The notes beneath the pieces were generated by a model. That model made no database searches, was not told where the DNA came from, and saw nothing but the letters and a program-made list of their open reading frames with translations. The position numbers were made by a program, and so were the translations under genes. A stretch of 34,691 nt of DNA from CAYQVO01 sp964421085 (lineage in GTDB: Bacteria; Bdellovibrionota_C; UBA2361; CAYQVO01), in assembly GCA_964421085.1 (NCBI GenBank), contig CAYQVO010000040.1:1-34691 (forward strand), given 5' to 3'. Every line of letters begins with the position of its first letter. Within the stretch, counting starts at the first letter, position 1. This document shows positions 30,868 to 34,691 of the stretch, in pieces.

Positions 30868-31182
30868 ATGGAAACGACAGGTGTTAGCAGAGAGATTGCA
30901 GGAGCAGCAGCTCTACAGTTCCTTCCAGGCCGGCATGTAAACCGAACGACGTACCCTGATCCCCAGGTGTTCGACAGGAACGGTGATGGAGACTTCAATG
31001 CGCTCGATATCGTTATCGATCATCCGGGATGGGATCAAATTGCTGTCAAAAATACTCCGCGTGCAGTGGAAAGCCTGAGGCCGGAGGATGGGCGGCATGA
31101 GGAAAGACAGTCGCCTGCACTCAGGGCATACGAGCGCAGCAGCGAAGTCGAAACGGAACATGCGGTAGAAGTGACTGCATAG
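30868..31182 (+). CDS. small protein with one EF-hand/dockerin-like calcium loop
   Basis: 104 residues, starting at an ATG with a strong GAGGAG site 5-6 bp upstream. Residues 36-47 are DRNGDGDFNALD, a perfect EF-hand type loop (Asp1, Asn3, Asp5, Gly6, Asp7, Phe8, Asn9, Asp12) with the NGDG and N-x-x-D pattern of dockerin repeats. Only one loop is present. No signal peptide, and the rest is charged and of low hydrophobicity, perhaps disordered. It could be the tail of a larger ancestral protein. The strong ribosome site argues it is translated. No family recognised. Confidence 0.55.
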   Translation: METTGVSREIAGAAALQFLPGRHVNRTTYPDPQVFDRNGDGDFNALDIVIDHPGWDQIAVKNTPRAVESLRPEDGRHEERQSPALRAYERSSEVETEHAVEVTA

Positions 31183-31305
31183 GGAGCATGGTCCGGCTCA
31201 AATAAACGACACCGGCCGCCGATGTGAAGGGCGACCCGGGAGAGAGAGGGCTGATTTCTGCCTCCCCGCACTACAACGGGGAATGAGGACAGGTATGCTC
31301 TTTGT

Positions 31306-32695
31306 CTACTTCACAAGGTGCCTGATCAACTCGCGCAGAGCGGCACGATCTCCAATGTGGACATGACGTCCGTTTACGAAAAGTGCGGGTGTGTAATCAA
31401 TCTTAAGAGAGGTTCCTTCCACGACATCCGACCTCACTTTCTCCATCTGTCGTCCTGAATTCATGCACTCAGTAATCCCCGGCCCGTCGAGATCGAGCGC
31501 TTCAACTACCTCCCTGACCAGCGTGCGCCTTTTCTGAGTATCGAGCCCTTTGTCCAGGCTCGTCAGATATTCCACCATGCCCCAGAAGCGATCCTGCTCA
31601 CCTGCGCACCGTGAAAGCTCCGCGAGAAAGCATGAATTCCCGTGTATGTCGCCCTGGATCATGGAGTTGCACGCTCTGTCCAGAGGAAAGTTCTTGAATA
31701 CTATTTCAATCTTGCCGGGGAAATCAGAAAGAAGCTCGTCAAGGTCGAATGCCAACTTCCGGCAGAAGGGACATTCAAAGTCGGAAAACTCCACCAGAAC
31801 AACCGGCGCAAAGGGATTTCCCTTCGCATAATCCCGACGGAGCCCCTCCCTCTCGAAGGTGAAGGAAGCGGGCTTTGCGGCCTCCCACTCGGCAATCAGC
31901 TTTTCGGCTTCTTTCTCCTGATGCGGCAGGCTCGCCTTTCCGCCCAGGAAGTGCCTGGCCGCCCATGGAATGCCGAGCACTGTGACGGCAACAAGCAGCA
32001 ACCCCCCNNNNNNNNNNNNNNNNNNNNNNNNNNNNNNNNNNNNNNNNNNNNNNNNNNNNNNNNNNNNNNNNNNNNNNNNNNNNNNNNNNNNNNNNNNNNN
32101 NNNNNNNNNNNNNNNCGGCAACAAGCAGAAACACCCCTGTCGCACGTTTTGCGGACCGCGCCCCGGGACTTTTATCCGCGCCGGAAAACAGGAGGCGAAT
32201 GAATTCCACCGCTGATGAAAATCCTTCCCGCACTGAACGCCATGAGCATTCGGAAAGGAGCCGGTATGAACAGTAAAGAAGGAGGATATTGCATGCGTAT
32301 GTGGCAAGACATGTCGGGCATAATGTTCCGATAACGAACTTGGAAATCAGGTAAAGATATATTGAATAAATAATGCTCCATAATGCCAGAAGAAAAAGCA
32401 CCGTATTTATCTTCGCTGCTGCAGCTGTGCCCCTTCCCGGAAGAGCCACCCTCGCCATAAGGAACATTACGAGATAAAAAAGGATGCCAAGACTCGCCTG
32501 CGGAATCCCCAGAATCGTGCTGTAAGCACTGGCGGTAACGGCATCACAGTTAAGAGAAGCGCTAATGTTGCAGAAAGAAGGCTCCGTGCGGTAGCCAAGC
32601 GAGAACTGCAGATAGTGCCAGAGCGAAATTCCGGAGAGAACTTCTGCCATCACCAGTATCCCGATAATTGAGATATATAGCTTTCTCTCCGTCAC
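31306..32695 (-). CDS. VKOR-DsbA fusion, disulfide-forming protein (split by assembly gap)
   Basis: Starts with GTG 32695 (GTGA overlap with the stop of the upstream gene). The first half is a vitamin K epoxide reductase domain: membrane helices, Cys42 and Cys50 in SFCNISASLNCDAV, the STILGIPQASLGILFY motif and the active CPTC at 126-129. The second half is a DsbA-like thioredoxin domain with ECPFCRKLA as active site and DYTPALFVNGRHV as the cis-Pro strand. VKOR reoxidises DsbA using quinones, making disulfides in the periplasm. The run of N at 32008-32115 breaks the reading frame, but the bases flanking it overlap; joining them restores one frame of about 419 residues. Confidence 0.88.
32008..32115. 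other. assembly gap (108 N), probably spurious
   Basis: The 22 bases ending near the left edge (31986-32007) and the 22 bases starting at the right edge (32116-32137) are identical at 20 positions, including 13 consecutive (CGGCAACAAGCAG). This looks like two overlapping contig ends that were scaffolded instead of merged. Collapsing the 130-bp offset puts both halves of the VKOR-DsbA gene in one frame. Confidence 0.8.
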
Positions 32696-34230
32696 GACTC
32701 CTGCTGCTCATTCAAAGGACACCATTTTATTATTATTGCTTTATCATCCCTGAAAAGCACGCGAAACTCCTGGTCGCTCTGAAGCTTGTCTCCAAGGGGT
32801 GATTTTACGGGAAGCAGGAGATAACGGCCCCCCAGTTCCTGGAGGAATGGTTTTATATCGGCCGGGGGCTTCCTGAATTCGTCGAAATACCTTCTGAAAA
32901 ACTGCTCTCCTACGAATGTGTTTCTGTCGTCTATCACGGGCCGAATTCTGCCTTCGCCCCACCATGTGACGAAGCCGCCCCATTCGGGTACCGATATTAC
33001 GGCCTGCGGCGACTTCCCGTTCACGTCGCTCCTGAGAAACGCGACGGCTTCATAGGGAAAACGGATTTCAGACGGCCCGAATCTGCCCTCATACAGGGGA
33101 ATCACTCCAAACCCGCTCATGATCACGATCAGGGCGAGAGACGCATAGACCACAGGAAAGGGAGAATAAGCGGTTCGCTCGAGCGCCTCCAGTCTCAGCA
33201 TGCGGTGCCGCACTTTTTTAAGACTCCACCATCGCGACATCGCCGCACCGCCTATCGCCCTTGCAAGAACAGGCGCCGATACGATGCCGAAGTAAGGGAG
33301 CATCCGGACAGCATCTACTGTCGCCGCAAAGAACACGAGGACGGCAAGAGCTTCAAAAATGCCGGTCTGCCGCCGAAAACGCCGGGAAACACCGAAGGAA
33401 AAGAGGAGAAAAGCGCTGATTCCCGTAAAAAGCTGTCCGCTGTATTCCGAGAGGCTCGGGCTGAGCCATTCTTCATGGAGGTTCATGAAGAATCTGCTGG
33501 TACCGAGAGCAAGGATTGAACGATGAAGATCCAGTCCGTAAGGGGTGCACACCGTGGCCACGACGCAGAGAGCGGATAGAAGGAAAATAGCATTTGTAAT
33601 TCCGCAGCGCAGGCGGATGACCTCCCGCCACTGAGCCCGGTATTGAACCGCGGCGGAAAACGCGAACACTCCAAGCAGTACTATCCCGGTAACAAAGGAG
33701 GGATGAATGTTGCTCCACAGCATGAAAAGAACCATCAGACAGATTCCGCTGGTCCTGAGAGAAGCGGATATCTCTCCATGCGATACCAGTCCGGTCTGAA
33801 GCTTCCGCAGCGATGTGTAAAGAAAAGCAAAGAGCAGAAAGCTGATCACGACAGGCCGCAGTATGAAGTGTATCTGAGCGACCTTGAATACGATAACTGC
33901 CGCCAGGGCGGAGGGGATGAAAAGTTTCGTTTCCTGCAGAACACTCCGGTAAAGAACGAGCAGAAACGTCGTGACAAAGGCGAATATTATAAGCGCGTAA
34001 AGAGGCGCCCACCCGGCCCGGTTCAGAATGAGAAAAAAAACAACGTCGGTAAGCCACTGGTCGGATACCCAGNNNNNNNNNNCAAAACCCGGAAGCTGGA
34101 CCGTAAGCAGCGCAATTACGCAGACAAGAAAGCATACGTTTCCGACGCTGAAAAAGCGTCTCGCTGACAGGATTAATGCGCGATAAGAAGACATTTGCCG
34201 GCTGTGTCGAGTACGCTGTAATTCTTGCAT
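32692..34230 (-). CDS. polytopic membrane protein, glycosyltransferase-like
   Basis: About 512 residues with some ten membrane helices. It has the pattern of large bacterial membrane proteins related to polyprenyl-dependent glycosyltransferases: PWVSDQW-like VSDQWLTDVVFFLIL, ILRPVVISFLLFAFLY, LWSNIHPSFVTGIVLL, HEEWLSPSLSEYSGQLF and a C-terminal soluble part with VPEWGGFVTWWGEGRIRPVI and DDRNTFVGEQFF. A run of 10 N at 34073-34082 lies just before VSDQW; the family normally has a D-x-W-W-H...DPFS segment there, which is absent. Start ATG 34230 or 34194; neither has a clear site. Its stop overlaps the start of the VKOR-DsbA gene, so they are coupled. Confidence 0.72.
   Translation of the reverse strand: MQELQRTRHSRQMSSYRALILSARRFFSVGNVCFLVCVIALLTVQLPGFXXXXWVSDQWLTDVVFFLILNRAGWAPLYALIIFAFVTTFLLVLYRSVLQETKLFIPSALAAVIVFKVAQIHFILRPVVISFLLFAFLYTSLRKLQTGLVSHGEISASLRTSGICLMVLFMLWSNIHPSFVTGIVLLGVFAFSAAVQYRAQWREVIRLRCGITNAIFLLSALCVVATVCTPYGLDLHRSILALGTSRFFMNLHEEWLSPSLSEYSGQLFTGISAFLLFSFGVSRRFRRQTGIFEALAVLVFFAATVDAVRMLPYFGIVSAPVLARAIGGAAMSRWWSLKKVRHRMLRLEALERTAYSPFPVVYASLALIVIMSGFGVIPLYEGRFGPSEIRFPYEAVAFLRSDVNGKSPQAVISVPEWGGFVTWWGEGRIRPVIDDRNTFVGEQFFRRYFDEFRKPPADIKPFLQELGGRYLLLPVKSPLGDKLQSDQEFRVLFRDDKAIIIKWCPLNEQQES
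34073..34082. other. assembly gap (10 N)
   Basis: A run of ten N inside the membrane-protein gene. The reading frame is open on both sides, but a conserved stretch expected for the family seems to be missing, so the true gap is probably longer than ten bases. Confidence 0.9.
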
Positions 34231-34335
34231 GCTTCAACAACAATGGCCATGCGGTTTTGGTATGGGAAGTTCGAGAACTCACAAGGACGCGGGGATCGGA
34301 GTTTTTGAAGAAGGCTGCGGCAAAAAGCGGCAATC

Positions 34336-34691
34336 ATGTGCGATCTCCTCATCGGTCAGATCCTCCTCATCATGATCTCAGTCATCCCGGTGCCGCCGCT
34401 TTCGGGCAATGCTCCAGGCATGCTTAAGAAAAAGGAAAGGGAGGGCTGCGTCAGCTTAATCTCCTCCGGAGGAATACCACTGGAAGGAGCAATGATCTGC
34501 AGCCGACAGGAGCCTGACGGTATTCTTACAACAGGCATTATTCGGACGTATGAAGCATGGGGTCTGCTGGAACCTTGGTGGAACCATCTTCTGGGACAGA
34601 CCCCAGGAGGACATCTCTTTCAAGAGTATGAATACCTCCGCAGATGGTGGCTTCACCTGGGACAGTCTAATCTCCTGTATATCGTGGTTGC
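34336..34691 (+). CDS. possible protein, 5' part only
   Basis: From ATG 34336 the plus-strand frame stays open for 118 codons to the window end; an in-frame TGA lies at 34306. It begins with a hydrophobic segment (LLIGQILLIMISVIPVPPLS) that could be a signal peptide, then KKKEREGCVSLISSGGIPLE, and later a Trp-rich part (YEAWGLLEPWWNHLLGQ, YLRRWWLHLGQ). No family recognised and no clear Shine-Dalgarno. It would be divergent from the membrane-protein gene with about 105 bp between. Confidence 0.4.
   Translation, partial: MCDLLIGQILLIMISVIPVPPLSGNAPGMLKKKEREGCVSLISSGGIPLEGAMICSRQEPDGILTTGIIRTYEAWGLLEPWWNHLLGQTPGGHLFQEYEYLRRWWLHLGQSNLLYIVV

Noticed and set aside
31262..31283. TCCCCG...CGGGGA hairpin after the VKOR-DsbA stop
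   Set aside because: No T run on the minus strand, and the stem is only 6 bp; not enough for a terminator call.

Overview
The window is bacterial, probably from a Gram-negative member of a poorly sampled lineage recovered from a metagenome. It has a 16S rRNA 5' end, Shine-Dalgarno sites, an OmpH/Skp-type periplasmic chaperone, PssA, MurI and a VKOR-DsbA disulfide system. Two runs of N show it is a scaffold. Proteins resembling the DUF6178 and DUF6502 families fit a delta-proteobacterial or Desulfobacterota-like relative, but the phylum cannot be fixed from the sequence alone.

Layout. 1-980: start of an rrn operon on the minus strand with its promoter and boxA, and a divergent tRNA-Arg(CCG). 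1430-6723: a TolB-like propeller protein and glucose-6-phosphate isomerase (minus), a PmtA-like methyltransferase (plus), and a double-length Lrp/AsnC regulator facing an unrecognised protein built from two repeats. 6720-9820: an accessory patch with remnants of a retropepsin-like protease, a BrnT-like toxin, a ribbon-helix-helix antitoxin and a PurF-type glutaminase N-terminus, plus a truncated peroxiredoxin-like protein and a large secreted protein. 9928-12685: a CCA-adding-enzyme-like nucleotidyltransferase and PssA.

12734-20258: a plus-strand block of tightly packed genes, DUF58, TgpA-like transglutaminase, TPR protein and MoxR ATPase, then a possible 29-residue lipoprotein and a DUF6502-like protein. 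The first four match the widespread MoxR/DUF58/transglutaminase cell-envelope module, here with MoxR last and an added TPR gene. 20389-28884: MurI, IF-3 (TTG start, no rpmI-rplT following), a DUF6178-like protein, a secreted Cys-containing protein, two small hypotheticals, fumarase coupled to a membrane protein, an HDOD protein and OmpH. 28906-34691: RpiA, a family 2 glycosyltransferase, a small EF-hand-loop protein, a VKOR-DsbA fusion coupled to a polytopic membrane protein, and an ORF running off the end.

No CRISPR array, intact transposase, integrase or phage module was seen. The most notable items are the two-repeat protein opposite the duplicated Lrp regulator with three helically phased half-sites between them; the cluster of decayed toxin-antitoxin and protease genes; the assembly gap that splits the VKOR-DsbA gene and can be closed by inspection; and two unrecognised small ORFs.
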